From: Capitella teleta
Lineage: Eukaryota > Annelida > Polychaeta > Capitellidae
Direction of reading: 5' to 3'
Assembly: GCA_000328365.1 (NCBI GenBank)
Contig: KB307198.1
Location: 260,531 to 324,530, forward strand
DNA: 64,000 nt
Both the position numbers and the translations under genes were made by a program. Under the pieces are notes generated by a model. That model had not been told where the DNA came from. It ran no database searches and worked only from the letters and a program-made list of their open reading frames with translations. Shown piece by piece: positions 37,301 to 51,054 of the stretch (the first letter of the stretch is position 1; every line of letters begins with the position of its first letter).

Positions 37301-40300
37301 TACCAATTGTTCAAATACGCCATCCGAATCTCACGAGATCAATGGTTTTGAACAGACGGAATGTTACTTTTTTGCACAATCAATGATTAAAAAAAATCAG
37401 AGATGTCAAAACGAGCAAACACAGAAGTCCTTGTAATCAATTAGAACGCAATTAAAAAAAGCGAGCTGCATCGATTCGGCATCACCTGTGCTATTCCCAT
37501 GCAATCACCTAACCTGTTGCAACTGTCGTGACCCCTGACCTCCTACTTCTCTATCACCTGCAGGCCGGTGGTCAACGTCAAGTGCCAAGATGGTCGCGGA
37601 CATAAATGTCATACGTTGCCTGTCGTTGGCCGCGTGCCAGTACTTCACACACATAACTCGAGATCTATGGAGATATAATTGCTAGGTAGATTTTAGCTCT
37701 TTCGCCCGAATGCGGACCTTTCAGCGGCCAATCGAACCGACGCACCTGCATTCAGGGGTTTCTCAAAGGTTTTACACGGAATTGACGAGGACGAAGGCGA
37801 TCTTGATTGGTTTGTGCAGGTGGAAGTAGGTGCCCCACTGAACGTGATATTCCCAGTCGTTGATTTAGAGCTGCACGTAAAGGGATTTCATTTGTATATG
37901 CGCGCAGCAATTGCTCTCAATGCTACACTGTAGTAATGTTTTGCAACTTGTGCTCATTAAACATCCACACCATCACCATGCATATTTTGTTGGTGGTAGG
38001 CCTGAGGCTTGTGCCATAATTTAGGTTTCATCAATAGAACGACTTCCATGTATTCATTATGGTAGATGCAGGTCTGTATTGCTATATACACTATGCACCA
38101 TCCAGGCACTGAATTGGTATTTATAATACACCTGTAACATAAAACATGTAAACTAAAGGAAAGTCAATTGAACAGAAATATAAGTTTGCCACCTGACAGT
38201 AACCTTTTTTTCTCATAAAGTCAGGCCAGGAATATAGCCATGCAAACCATTGCCATATTTGACATATCAATTTATAAAGATGGATGATTTAATTGGTACA
38301 AAGTAGTTTGAATCATTAGTATCTATCTTGATTTTACATACATACTAATGCGCACTATCGCTGAGTTCTGACATATTTAGTTTATTTACTGCTTTTATCG
38401 TTCGCAAATCTATCCAGAAAATACTTTGCTTCAATATGATGCATGGTGAAACACTTTTCATTTTTGAAGTAGCCTTGAAGTTGAGACCATGAATACATTG
38501 AAGAGAGTCCCTTGCTGTGTTAACCACAATGCCATTGCAACAATCGCACGCACCCGCAAGAATAGACCAGTGCCTTGCAGCACTTCAAAGGCATATGTTC
38601 CCACAGAGAGAGGACAGTAGAAGGGCATATGGTTCCCTTATTATTCCCTGTACTCGTGACCCATGTGGCGGCCAGCACTATAGATAAAAAAGAGGGTTTC
38701 GATTTAACGAAGACCAACCGACATCTGTGATCACGAACTGAGGGAACCCACTTCTCATTTACGAGGACCCACTTCAGTCGTAGAATTCTAAAGGCTGCTG
38801 CTTGGTGGAAACATGCAGAAAAGCCTATAGATAGGTTTTAATTAGGCCTGCTTCTAAGTGTGAATCCCATTAGAGTAAAAAAAAATCTGAACACATCTTC
38901 AGGATGAAAAAAAAAGAGAAAGAAGTTTTTCGATACGCTCTCTGGGTCAAGATTTTGGATAACTTACACTTGATGCAGGTGTTTTTTTTTTGCTATGACC
39001 CCTTTGTTTCTTCGCCTTTACCTGAACTTTTGACTCTGAACGCACATGCGCATTTACTCCCGACTAGAAGATACTTTTGAGTGAATGTGGATGTCCACAA
39101 GTCACGGATCGCAAGCCCCTCAATTATCGCCCATTATTTCTTTTCAAATCCGTGTGTACAGAAGCCCTCACGTGTTGACCCTCGCTTTATAGGGGGGTCA
39201 ACAAACGGATGAGTTGATGCCGCAAATTATCAGGGTATCGAGAGATTTGTTTCTTTGCCGAGTCGATCTACGGCGTCTTAGAGGCAGTTGCTGGAGGTAT
39301 CATTATACCAGGCAGTCCACCTTCTTTTAACATGCAGAGATCATTAATATCAATAATAGAGCTATACATCAAGGCCTCACCTCTAATTATCTCCGCCCCA
39401 TCGTTTGAAGAAAGTTCTTAATTGATAAACACCTATATGCTCATTGTAAATATGCCAACATGCAATTGTCAGTGCGGTGCTCTATGCCTCGCAATGAATA
39501 TGGGCCTCGGAAAACCAAGACATCGGATCTGGGATCAAAGCGCGCAGGCGCGAGATCTCTCGGGAGGTAACGAAAGTGATTGAAAACACGTGGTTACGTC
39601 ATCAAACAGCGGTGCCTCACCTCCTAACAACTGGAATTTGAATTCATTTGATTGACTACTCACTACTGTGACGAGTTTTTAAACGGAATAACATTGGGCA
39701 GAATTAATCCAAAATAAAAGTGTCTTTCGCCAATTTCCATACTAATTGTGCATCGGGTTATTTGTATTAATGCCACCTTATTATTGATACATTGACCACA
39801 CCTACATCGGTGTTTAAGTTAATTTTTCATTATAGGTATGGTCATTCTGGAAAAAAGACGCAGCTGGGTGTCCGTGTATGTATCTATTACTTATATCTTA
39901 CTGACCTGAAGTTATTACACATAATATAATAACTTTATGGTTTTGCTTAATGACATTCCTAAGCATGACCCAAACACGCAACACATCTAACAAGTACCAT
40001 GCGAGCACATCACATGCTTTCATGACTGAAGCAATCCTTTTCACCAACTGCACTGACACCAAAATTGCAACTTGTCGTGTTTGGATGCAAGACGTAGCCA
40101 CGGTTGGTATTCTTTAAGAAATGCCTATGAAAATATGGTCGGAGTACTTTCTGACGAAGGTAATTGCAGGTTGGAACGACCTTGCTGTGCCACCACTGTC
40201 AATGCCCATTTCTGACAGTGTATAATAATGAAATGCCGCATTAAAAACACGGCACTATCATTACCATTTTGACATGCATCATTTTGCGATTTTTCAGCCA

Positions 40301-43300
40301 ATTCATTATGCTTACCGCATTCATGGGTGGCATGTATTGTAAGTAGCCTGCTTTTCCGCCACAATTATGGTTCACAGGCGGTTTTCGGGTCCAAGATTTG
40401 GCTCGTGGTCGATACAAATTACTCATTAGTATATTAGCCTAAAAAGGTGAGATGGTGTAGAATATGGGTCATTCTTGAATTAGCGAATCCGATTAGCATA
40501 CGCAGGGTTATTGTTGAGTTTGCTTGCCTTTGGCAACCCTTGTCTAGTATGCATCACGTCAGCTTGAGCATAGGTGACAGCTTCCTTCAGTTCACCCCTT
40601 CTCCTCTACCTACCTGCACGTTCGTCGGAACCTCCTCCCATTCACATCTCCATCTGTAAAACGTTTATAATTCCCTTTTAATTACAGCATAAATGGAATT
40701 CTTAGATGGCGGTCGTATGGTCCTATGGTAACATTTGCCCTCAGGTACCAAGACTTCAAAGCGATTGTCAAAACATACACTTTTTATAGGTTGTCATAAT
40801 TATTTGTTCGCACCGCCTTTTGATGAGGCTCGATAACTCCGGGCGATTTCTTCCGTTCATTCTCTCTTCTCGGCACAGAGCTGAGTGAAGCAAAGGTTAA
40901 AGACGTGTGTTGGGCCGCTAACTGCCCGGGGCTGAGGGCAGTTGATGCTGCTCTCCATTAAGGGTCAAATCCATCTGGTCAGCTGACCCTTAAAAGGTCA
41001 TATCTCCGGATTGCGTCATATTTCGCACGTCTATTTATAAGTAGGCTCAGATTTCATCTTAAAACCAATCAGTGCTTTTCCCCACACCACTATCAATGCC
41101 AGGTATATAAACGATATCTGATGAGCGATCTGCGATCTGCGATGATCGGCCGAAGCCTCCAGGGAACCGCCTTTCAGGGGGCTGCCACAACCGAGAATAG
41201 GCGGAAAATAATGATGGCTTTGCACTGAATGCAGCATCAAGCATAGCCACGCCCCTTTTCTCCCCGTTCACCCTAATTGCATATGGTGCGTGAAGGGAAA
41301 CAGATTCCGAAGATGTTCTCATGCGCCGCTGATGTTCGTGGACCCTGGGGCTCGTGTGGAGCCTCAAGACACCTGCTGAGGAGTACCGCATAACCCGTCA
41401 ATCAGGACTTTCACATAAATAAAAATCGCCATTTACAGAATTTGGCTCAACTTTGCCTTCCATAGATAGCTGTGGACCATATACTAATATGCAAACTATA
41501 GAGTTTTCGAGATGTATTGAACTTTAAAGGTGGTCATTGCATAATAGCCCACTGGGTCAGGTACTGGTCATTTTACATTTTAACATCTTCAGTTCGGACC
41601 ATGCATGTATTGACAGTTTAGTAAAAGCGTCTGATGCAATCGCCATTGAAGTATGGCTAAATATGTCATCTTTTGGGGAAGAACAGATGAACTGTTATAC
41701 ATGTTCAGGTTACTGATTCGAAGTAGAGCGACGAGTCTGTCGAATAAATGCTATTAAATAGCGTCATAGCTGGTTTCATTTAATTGTCTTTTCTTGCGAT
41801 ATTGCAAAGAATGAAGATAACAAAATCGCATGACATACGCGTGGTCTAAATGAAATGGAATTCTTTTATGTCAACTCTGCAGGAGTCGCTGCATTCAGAG
41901 AGAGAACCGAAGAAAAGGTTGCTCACGGTGAGGTTCTTTTGGCACCAGCTAATGGTTTCTGTCAGTGACGGTCTTTTCAGGCCGCTGCAAGTCCTCTTCA
42001 TCACAGTTAATTAGGCTTATCTCTTCTGTATAGGTTTTTGTGAGTGTCCAAATTTTGACCCCTACATTCTGAGTTCTATTACCATCACTCATACTGGACT
42101 ATCATGCAATAAGTATGGGTATATATCGTCTTTTCAATACATGCGTGCAGTATATGCAGATTAACGTATAATTATGTATGTGTACACTCTGTTCCGATAT
42201 AAAAGTTGATAATTATTAGCACACCAAACTGGTCTGATATTGACCGATACCAGCATAGTGAGCTCTACAAATGCATGGATCCAATGTAAACACAGCCAAT
42301 AATAGGGTGTCTTCAAACTGCAATGATCATCAATTTCTAATATCAACAGAATCTTGACCAAACAAGACCTACAATTTCGTTTAGTTATGGTCACTGCTAC
42401 TCATTGTTCACTCAGACTCCAAGCGCTCCTGATACGGAATTCAGAGCCATCAAATTGCCAAGGAGAGTTTAGGAGACACCCATTTCTCTCACTCGTCTCC
42501 TTTCAGTGCCATTGTGAAGCCGATTATGAAGTGATCAGGGCTGACCGCCCATTTGAATGACCGTCCGCCTTGGACTCTGACGGGTCAGTGTGAGTGGGCA
42601 GGGCAGCCGATCAGATAAGTGACCTGTGGCCATTCGATACTAAACTAGTTTAAGGTGTATATCTGATTTGGGTGGCATGTGACGGAGACAAATTTGCAGA
42701 GATCGTTGATAATCTAGTAATGGTTCTTTCGACGTTGATGCATTATACCTGAATTGCTTGGTATGTGTGCCGTCGAGTACTGACTACTGAGTAAGTACTC
42801 CTCAATATTCCACCATTCTCGTAAATTGATTCCAATGAATACGATCGGTGCCCATCAGAAAACGCTCTAGTGCTGTAGTGTTGCGCAATGTATTGTTGGA
42901 ATGGATGGCTCTCAAAGGCTTTCAGAGTTGAGCTGATGAACTTGTGGCTTTGGGATGAATGAGCTGGCAACGATCATTGCCTTTCACTTTAGAACTTAGT
43001 GGTCTGTGTCACTTTTGAATGAGCTCATCTGCTGCCATCACTCTTGAATCGTCACCTGATCATACATGTATTACTCTTTCCTCCATTCAGCCTCATTGTA
43101 AGAAAACAAATACTGCTACTGGTAGTCTCGTATACACGTATTCCTGAAATGAATTCTTATATAACATGATATTACATAACATTCAACGAAATGCCAGTAC
43201 TCAAGACATTTTTTCTGTTCTTTTCAAATACACATTATTGAATTTATGAAATGTATAAAATTTGTGAAATTTATGAAATGCTTTATTGAATTAGTATAAG

Positions 43301-44860
43301 TATAACATAATGAATTGATAATAGAATACACAAAGCAGAAGTTTTAATGCTCATTTGATGAGTAATAATTGCGTGTGACTAATTAAAGAGTGTAATTAAG
43401 GTGACATAACTACCGTCGTTTGCCTGCGCGTCGTCTTTCATATAGATTTACTCGATGTCGCCAATTTGAACGTACCAAATCACCAAGTCTCGATATGGGA
43501 AGTCAACAATCACTCCGAGGTAATTGTTGATGGCAATTAAGTCAGTTGGGTATATTTATTATTTAGTACCACTCGAAAGTCACGTTAATTATATTTTTGA
43601 GGGATAATTAAAAAAAGTAGATATAAAACGCATCGTGCAGTTGAACCAATAGAGAGAGAGAGGAATATCAGATGTTAATTTATTTTAAAGTTAACGTATT
43701 TACTAATAACTAGTTAGAAATATTGGGAGAGAAAGCTCACGTAATTGTTACAGTGGGTCATATGGTTGATGAAGTTGTTTCATAACATTTGGTTTGAATT
43801 TCTGATCAAAGTGTTCCGCTGTTTGCGACATGAATGTAGTAGCATCTTTATGTACTCCGAACGCCCAACTGTCCAGCAGCACATCGACATACTTGTAAAT
43901 GACATAATGACCTGCTACAACAGGACCAAACCAATACCAGTGTATTAACTGCACTGACAGCATGAAAATCTTCAATTATAAGGATAAATCCATAAATTAT
44001 ACACATTAGTGATTTTTAACTCCATGTTACACATACGTGATGCACGAAATACATAAAATTCATTGAAAGACTCGTAAAGAAAATGAAATATAAAAAACAA
44101 TGCTGTAATTAATAGAGTCTTTTTATCCCTGTTCGGTGTTGCCCATTCATCATTCAATCATTTGAACATCATATTAAATGTCTTTTTGTCTTGGTGTATG
44201 TCGTCTCCTCCACGTGCCTCCTACTAGCGAAATTTATGGGAAGATGTGTAAAATTTGCATTTACTTTGACACGGTGCTCGACTATATATTACTCAGATCA
44301 AAAACATGAAAGGGGAAAAAGCGATTATTTGACAGCTCAAGTTGCTGTTATTTGCATGAAACCAGGATCACTAGTCAAATTTATGCAACTGGCTAGATAA
44401 GGGAGCGGGGTGGTGCTCTAAATTCCTGGGGAAAGTCTGATCGTTTTATTATTTCAAATTTTTGTCTACGCACAGGGTGTGTGAAAAATACCTACTGCTT
44501 TGAGAAGCAGTCGAGACACCTACCTCAGCGTGTATCATATGAAGTTGAGGCTATTTACGAGGAGAGTCATTGTCTCAGTGCTAAGGGATCCGCTTTCATC
44601 AGTGTTGTAGATCACCGTAGGATGTCTGCCTCTCAATGACAATGTAGATGAACGATAACGCGTTGTTGATATCTTATTTCATCCACCTTTGCATAAATCA
44701 CCGAAGAGATTTATCTTCATAAGGTTATAAATATCTTGACTTTGCGAAAAATTACTCTAATTAAATTTAACGAATCGGTTGCATGACATTAGATCATTAA
44801 ACATACATTAAATAATTGGTGTTTCCACCAATACCTTCGCTTATTAGCTTCCAAGGTGTG
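31312..44860. other. Gene desert, middle part
   Basis: No recognisable exon or RNA gene in about 13.5 kb. It contains a G tract (about 31667-31678), an A-rich low-complexity run (about 37171-37230), and a GC-richer block at about 41090-41370 that includes a tandem GATCTGC duplication. Around 43240-43300 there is an AT-rich imperfect tandem repeat. Confidence 0.45.
37171..37230. repeat. A-rich low-complexity tract
   Basis: Nearly pure A with occasional C, T or G over about 55 bases. Confidence 0.85.
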
Positions 44861-44869
44861 TGAATTACC

Positions 44870-45210
44870 CTGCACACCGACCCAGCGCATGTCCAGTTTG
44901 GCTGTAACCTCCAATTACCCGGGGATTATTACTGCTCGGCTGACCCAGCCCCGCCTCACCCCGCGGGTGCTGCCCCAAGCACCGCCCGGCTGACCGGGGC
45001 ATCGTTTCCCGCCACACCTGACGTCGTCAGCGGCCAGGTGGAGGGCGCGTGTCCTCACAATGCTAAGCGCCGTCTGTATGTGTGCACAGTGAGGTGCGTC
45101 ACCTCTGCGTACAAGGCGGCGGCCGGCTGTTTGAGGCGCAAACAGCCAGCATCGCCTGCTCTACAGCCGCCTTTATGGCCGTTTTTCTTCGTCATTCAAC
45201 GGAGAACACG
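44870..45210. promoter_or_regulatory. Isolated GC-rich island, candidate enhancer or promoter
   Basis: A strongly GC- and CpG-rich block in the middle of AT-rich desert. CGGCTGACC occurs at 44937-44945 and again at 44987-44995, 50 bases apart. TTTCCC (45005-45010), CACCTG (45015-45020), TGACGTC (45019-45025) and CAGGTG (45035-45040) are tightly grouped. No coding exon was recognised. It may be a distal regulatory element or an unannotated promoter. Confidence 0.35.
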
Positions 45211-45894
45211 CGCAGCCGCTCAGTATTTGCTGACAAACATCACTTTTGATGCAAATGCGAAGTTAATAGGCATAAATGAAAAGATCATCCGCTCACTTTG
45301 ACTGCCGTATTTTTCTATCTCTTGTTGGGTCTCCGTTTCCTTGGCTGGCTTCGACTTCGAGGTGCATGAACTTCGCATGCACTGGTTCAGTAAACAGGTG
45401 TATATGGACATTATGCAGCTTCACGACTTCAGCTCAAACCCTCTGATCATCTTGTGGACTGACAGCTAGGTGCAATAAGGTCGCTTCCAAGGAATTGTTT
45501 ATCATTTTACGCGATTAATTCCCACATTTCGAGTTATGGCAGTGGCACATGCGCGCACTCAGGATTTCGGACAAGCGCCGAATACTCCTTATCGCGTATA
45601 TCAACTATTATTGTTATTATTATCTTGCTAGGATCGGGGAACATTTGACACAACCGCATGGTGGTCTGCGGTTGGGTGACATGTATAGACTCTCATAGCA
45701 GGTGGCACTGCCATCAATAATGTTATAACATTATCTCCCTGGATCTAACGTTTATGGATATTTTAATTCTTTTCCGGTTTTCGGTGCGATTACCCTAAGA
45801 TATCAAATCCAGCTTATAACAATTAGCTAATCAACCTTTCAATCAATAAGTATAACTTGATAAGATATTATTCTGACTTAATTAATTAAACGTC

Positions 45895-45990
45895 TTATTG
45901 GATTAGATTGCAGCCTTCTGAGTGGAAGATCGGTGGTTAAAATCCCCATCAGGTGTCTTTCTGGGGTCTCTTTGAGGCGAGCCAGTGCTT
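45895..45990 (+). mobile_element. tRNA-derived SINE-like remnant
   Basis: An A-box-like TGGATTAGATTG (45899-45910) is followed at normal tRNA spacing by a B-box-like GGTTAAAATCCCC (45935-45947), which differs from GGTTCGAATCC at two positions. This split polymerase III promoter, with no intact cloverleaf, is typical of a decayed tRNA-derived SINE head. The SINE body and tail were not identified. Confidence 0.4.
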
Positions 45991-46717
45991 AGGAGTTTCC
46001 TTTTCTGTTTGAAAAAGATTGTTATCAATACGGTTGCATTGATATCGAACAAGCCTGCCGTTCTGATAAAGAGGCGAACAGTATGGTAATTAGTAAAGAC
46101 CAGCATGATGAACTGTGCTGATATAGGCTGATATCGGACGATTGCCTTTATATCACACAGGCCCACTGTACCGTTAAATAAATCAAAAGTATCTTAAAAT
46201 GCAATCAACAGCCACGCATTTTCAGTGCATACTAAACTTCAAATGAACTCTGCTCATAAACGACAAGGCATCATGTCTTGCGAATAAATTTAGCATACAA
46301 TATTACAATTAGTAGACAACCGAGGTCTGTCAGAGTACTTGGAACATCGAGATTACTGACCATATTTATGGATACCGTGAACCCGAGCGTGAATGATGCG
46401 ATGGTGGCCTACACAAGACATGACCGAGCGATATGACAGCTCACGAACGCCCACAACCCGCCACAGCCCGCCCTATTTGAATTTGTCATAACAAAAGATG
46501 ATGCTGCATCGCCTCCCAGGACGAAGGGCTGCTGCCTCTGTTGGCAGGAGGCATCAATAACATCGGAACAACATACAATGCGGCCAGGTGAAGTGAAACA
46601 AGGTTCTTTCAGGTGGCCATCAATCAGGGGAGCGTCCCGTGACAGGTTTTGTGCTGAGAAATTCCTCGCCTCAACATCACATCAATCTCTGGCCTCTGAG
46701 CTCGTCCGGTAACCCCG

Positions 46718-46725
46718 TGACGTCA
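46718..46725. promoter_or_regulatory. Perfect palindromic CRE (TGACGTCA)
   Basis: An exact CRE at the edge of a GC-richer block (about 46430-46740) that also has a repeated CCCGCC motif. No promoter was recognised nearby. Confidence 0.35.
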
Positions 46726-48390
46726 TCCACATCGCAATTAACCTGTCATCAAGAGGAATGATGTCTTTATTTCTCTGTTCTACTCATTAACGGTTTTGTG
46801 TCTTTTTTATGATTTGCCTTTTTGTGTCTACGTAATGAGTTTATCTGTGTGTTACTTTAGTCTGGCAGCAATGGTTGGTTCGTATCCACTTCGTTTTTCT
46901 CTTTAATTTAATTGTTGGCAAACGAAACATGAGAAGATGTTGATGTCAGTATTATGAGCATCCCCAAAGTAATTATGCAATAAGTCTCCTCGTGTCTCTT
47001 TCTCTTAAAAAGTTAAATGTTCTCTGTGATAACATTAGAGAATCCTGATAATGGTAACTGCATTCATCTTTGTCATGCATCTCCGTGAATCAGCAGGGGT
47101 CTTCGCGGGGCCCACACTTGTGTCTCAGTTTTAAGATACCTTCACACCTCACAAGTACACGACTACACGTCCACCCTTTCAAAAATAGGAAAAAAGTCCC
47201 GTATAATGTTTCAGATTCAATTGAATGCCCCCAAAGTATGAACTGTTTGCATTCGAAAGATGATATTAAAATGTATTCATTTCTCTGTATATGAATAGAA
47301 CCCACTAACAGTTATTTTTCGTTCATGCTGATAAACCTGTGTACTGTTTCTTGGAATCAACTTATGCATTATCATCATTATGATAAAGTCAATGGAAGAC
47401 AGACATAATTTATGAAATAATGACATGAGGAATACGGAAGGGAAACAGTCAACTGTTCACATTCTCTGATTCGTATTATGGCACAGATTTGTACAAATTT
47501 ACGACCAAGAAATATATTGTGACTTTGTGAATATTGTTAATAGGAACTTTGGTAGAATAATGATTAACCTATTGATGGAGTTCTCGCTGATGGGTGCGCC
47601 ACTGTAATCAGTGGTATAATGCTGATTGACTAATCGAAACCGGACACAACAATCAGTATCGTACGGCTCAACTCAAAATATATTAATTCCTGGTAAACTA
47701 GATAATGTACGAATTATACATAATCCAATTTCGTCAAGTACGGAACAACAATACACATCGAACCGAAATTTGAAATGCAAATTAAGCACAACTTCTCTCG
47801 CGATTATGGACTGTGTTATGCAAGTGAGGGACTGGAAGTTTAAATGCCACATCATTGAAAGGACTCATGCATCGTTCTGGATCATAGGTTGATAAAACTC
47901 TTCAGCTTAACTATACGCAATTTTGTAAGTTTAAATCAAGACCCTGGAAGTCGTTCATTCCCCATAAGCAGGACTGCGTTCGACCACACAGGCCATTGTA
48001 TTGAGAGACACAGTCCATTCTATCGAAAGGTAAACAAACCGATAGTGAATCAATGTCATTAATAGCTTATAGGTAACGTTTTTTGGGTCACATTTCAGTT
48101 ATTATATGTTTTTTTTTTTTTTTTTCTTTTTTTCTTTGACATGCAATAACTATTTTATTATTTTTATTAAAAGGTAATAGACCATCCAAGCAGTCATTCA
48201 GTTCACTGTAGAACATAGATTCAGTCCACCAATCGACCAATTTTCGTAAGTGTTGGCTGAATTCTGTACGCAAACGATTTTTTAATGTTTCTTCAATGAA
48301 ACAACTTTTCGAGGAAGTCAACCCCTCGAAAATTTTATCTTACCTGAAAGAGATTGGACTTTTTTTTACCAATTTTAACGAAACTTTACA

Positions 48391-48431
48391 TTTGTGCTGG
48401 TCACATCTTTACTTTTGTGCTGGTCACATCT
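48391..48431. repeat. 18 bp direct repeat, 2 copies
   Basis: TTTGTGCTGGTCACATCT occurs at 48391-48408 and again, unchanged, at 48414-48431, giving a 23 bp period. The exact identity points to a recent local duplication. Confidence 0.75.
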
Positions 48432-48493
48432 AGTCATACCACGCCCATCTCTGTTGTCTGTGATACTTACTAGCTTTAAGCCTTTATTTTAAG

Positions 48494-48520
48494 AGTTTGT
48501 GTCTCAAAGTTTGTGTCTCA
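48494..48520. repeat. 13 bp direct repeat, 2 copies
   Basis: AGTTTGTGTCTCA occurs at 48494-48506 and 48508-48520, almost back to back, about 60 bases from another exact duplication. Confidence 0.75.
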
Positions 48521-50664
48521 CCCGTTAGTTAACAGCGTTGATTTTATGAGATACTTTTGCCTTCCTTGTAACGACAATTCTTAAGTTTCCTGTTAACCGT
48601 TGGAGGCACTGATATAATACTTTTTGTATCAGAGTGCCGTAAAACTCCACCCATTCATTCATTGTACACGTATTAACAAATCTCGCTAGATAATGTGAAA
48701 ATTGCTGCCAGTTTCCAGACATTTGAAAGCCCATATTATTTATGGGCAGACTATTTGACCCACACTGTTGAGACTGAGAACACTGTATCCAAGAATGAGG
48801 CTACACAAGGCAGGTGTTTTCATTATATGTCATCTCGTCATTGCATTATCATTACACTGAACGCATAGAAAGATACACAGCTATTGAATAGTCAAGGCTG
48901 CTTAAAAACAATAGGCAATAGTTACCCCATTCAAGGGTGGTGCATATATTGATGTCATCATTTCCTTGATTCACCTGTTTATCGGTGATTTTATTATATC
49001 ACATATTTCATTATTCTGAACCCTGATGTGCACAGCGAGTTAAGTCAACATTTCAGACTGCTGTATGTTTAATAAAATACAAGAAGACTCAACTTTACTC
49101 CGAAACCAAGTGCGACTTTTACGATGAGTCTCCCAGCGGGGGTTTGGCATATTGCGCCCATATCCCACTCAATGCATATCATCATCATCATTACAGAGGT
49201 GTGATGATGCTTCAATTAAACCCATGATGGCCTTTTATCTAGTCTTTCATTAATGTGATATATAATTCTGACAATGATGGATCGAGGGCTCGACTTCGAG
49301 GCTTCTTTTCTCTGACTCTCCTTATCTTGAAATTGCAATGACCCATGGTGATGTATGTCCAGGACTGAGCCGTGGTCAGCGCTATACTTGGTAAACCTTT
49401 CAAAGGTGATGTGCGCTGACACCCCATGAATCGGTAGGGGACGTATGCCAGCGTATTTATGGCTCAAATTGTAGCTAATAATCATAGGGTGACGACGAGG
49501 AGAGCGACGCCTGCCACCGGGGCGCGCAATAGGCCCCTGACCGCTCGATCTTAGAGTTATGATGGCTTTCTATTCAGCGTACTGTCTGCAGGTTGCGCGT
49601 GACGGTTCAGGACAACAGGTCAGTTGATAAACACCTTGACCATCTCCGCGCTGACCGGCTGCTTTCCCACGCTCTTAAAAGCGACTATACTTGTGAATTT
49701 GTATCCATTGAAAGCTACAACTATGAAGTCAGAAAGACAGTTCATTAGGATTGTGTTATAATTTCTCAAGGAACATCACTGGTGTTGCTGACATTGCAGC
49801 TGCTTCGCGGGTCCTCCGCGCACGAAACGCCTGCTTGCGCCAGTGTAGTTCTCAATGATAACAAACGGTATAGGTAACCGAAGCATGGGAAAATTTCTAG
49901 AAAACATGTGCGCGCGATCTGAGCGCGTTTTGTGGTCATTTTTCCCCTCATTCATCTTCAAAAAAGTGCTGGTATGATAGAATGCGCGAATTATGAAGAA
50001 AAAATATCATAGAATTAAAAGGAGCGTCAGGTGCATGTCTGTGGCTCCTGCTGGTTAGGTAATTGGGCGAGAAGACAAATGAGGAAATGATGACAGTGCC
50101 AAGTAGGGGTGCGGCTGGAGAATTCGCTACAATCGTGCGCATATGCCACCGCCTCACCCTCATCTCTGTTCTTCGTGTACAGGCATTTGCGTATTCATGG
50201 ACAACTATGACTTACTCTCTCCAGCTTCCTTCTACCCTCCTCTTCTATATATCCCCAACCACTTCCATGTCCAACATCCTAGTTTAAATGCCAAAACTTG
50301 AGAAAAAGTACTGTTATTACATACAAAACACATGTAAAATACAACCATAATATTTCGTAGTTCATTCGAGTCAGCACCCTCGCGAATCCTGGATTGAGGT
50401 GTGGGTCACTGTGGTTTGTATACACCTGTAAGTCTATGACAACAAGGGAGATATACGGACCACTGTGATCAGTTGTATGCTCTGGTCGTAGACGACTGTA
50501 CGTGGTTCGTAGTTTGCAGTGCGCCAGGCAGGTGAAAGAGCAATGGGAAGAAGTTCGTAGCACTGTGCAGCTGTAGCTTACGCAGACTGGGGACCACTCG
50601 GATCCTTGAATAGCATATCGCCTATTGTTTTGGACCAAATGTGACTATTCAATAGCACATTTCT

Positions 50665-50700
50665 GTCCATCACCTTTTTTTTTTTTTTTTTTTTTTTTGC
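50665..50700. repeat. Poly(T) tract
   Basis: A nearly uninterrupted run of about 28 T, with a shorter T run at about 50825-50838. No transposon body was recognised beside either. Confidence 0.8.
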
Positions 50701-51018
50701 CTGGCTCGTTATTAACTATAATATGCTGTCACTTTGACTCTGGTAAATGTCATATTTCCCATATATTATTTTCGAGGAATTACGGGTCAGGACGACCTCA
50801 TATTTCACAATTTGCTCTTGTCATTTTTTTTTTTTTTTAATTATCAAGATTGGTGCACCCACTCAACTCGGAGATTATTAATGTTCATTTAATGTATTGT
50901 ATATCGAACTCCCAAACGGCTGAAAGACGATTCTTTCGTTGTCTTTAGGTTGAATTGCACCATTGAAGATGGACATACTTGCACATTAGCATGCAATAGG
51001 CTGGAAAATGTGTGACGC

Positions 51019-51054
51019 CACGTGTGAAGATAAATAAGTTAAAGAATGACGTCA
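51019..51054. promoter_or_regulatory. CACGTG E-box and CRE palindrome pair
   Basis: CACGTG (51019-51024, within TGACGCCACGTG) and a perfect TGACGTCA (51047-51054) lie 22 bases apart. The arrangement echoes the pair at 15642-15661. Confidence 0.35.

Noticed and set aside
41059-41391. A 110-codon minus-strand open frame in a GC-richer block
   Set aside because: It has no known motif, and the openness is explained by the local drop in AT content. Kept only as a compositional note.
50279-50638. A 119-codon minus-strand open frame
   Set aside because: Composition is erratic, no motif is recognised, and there are no convincing splice sites or neighbours.
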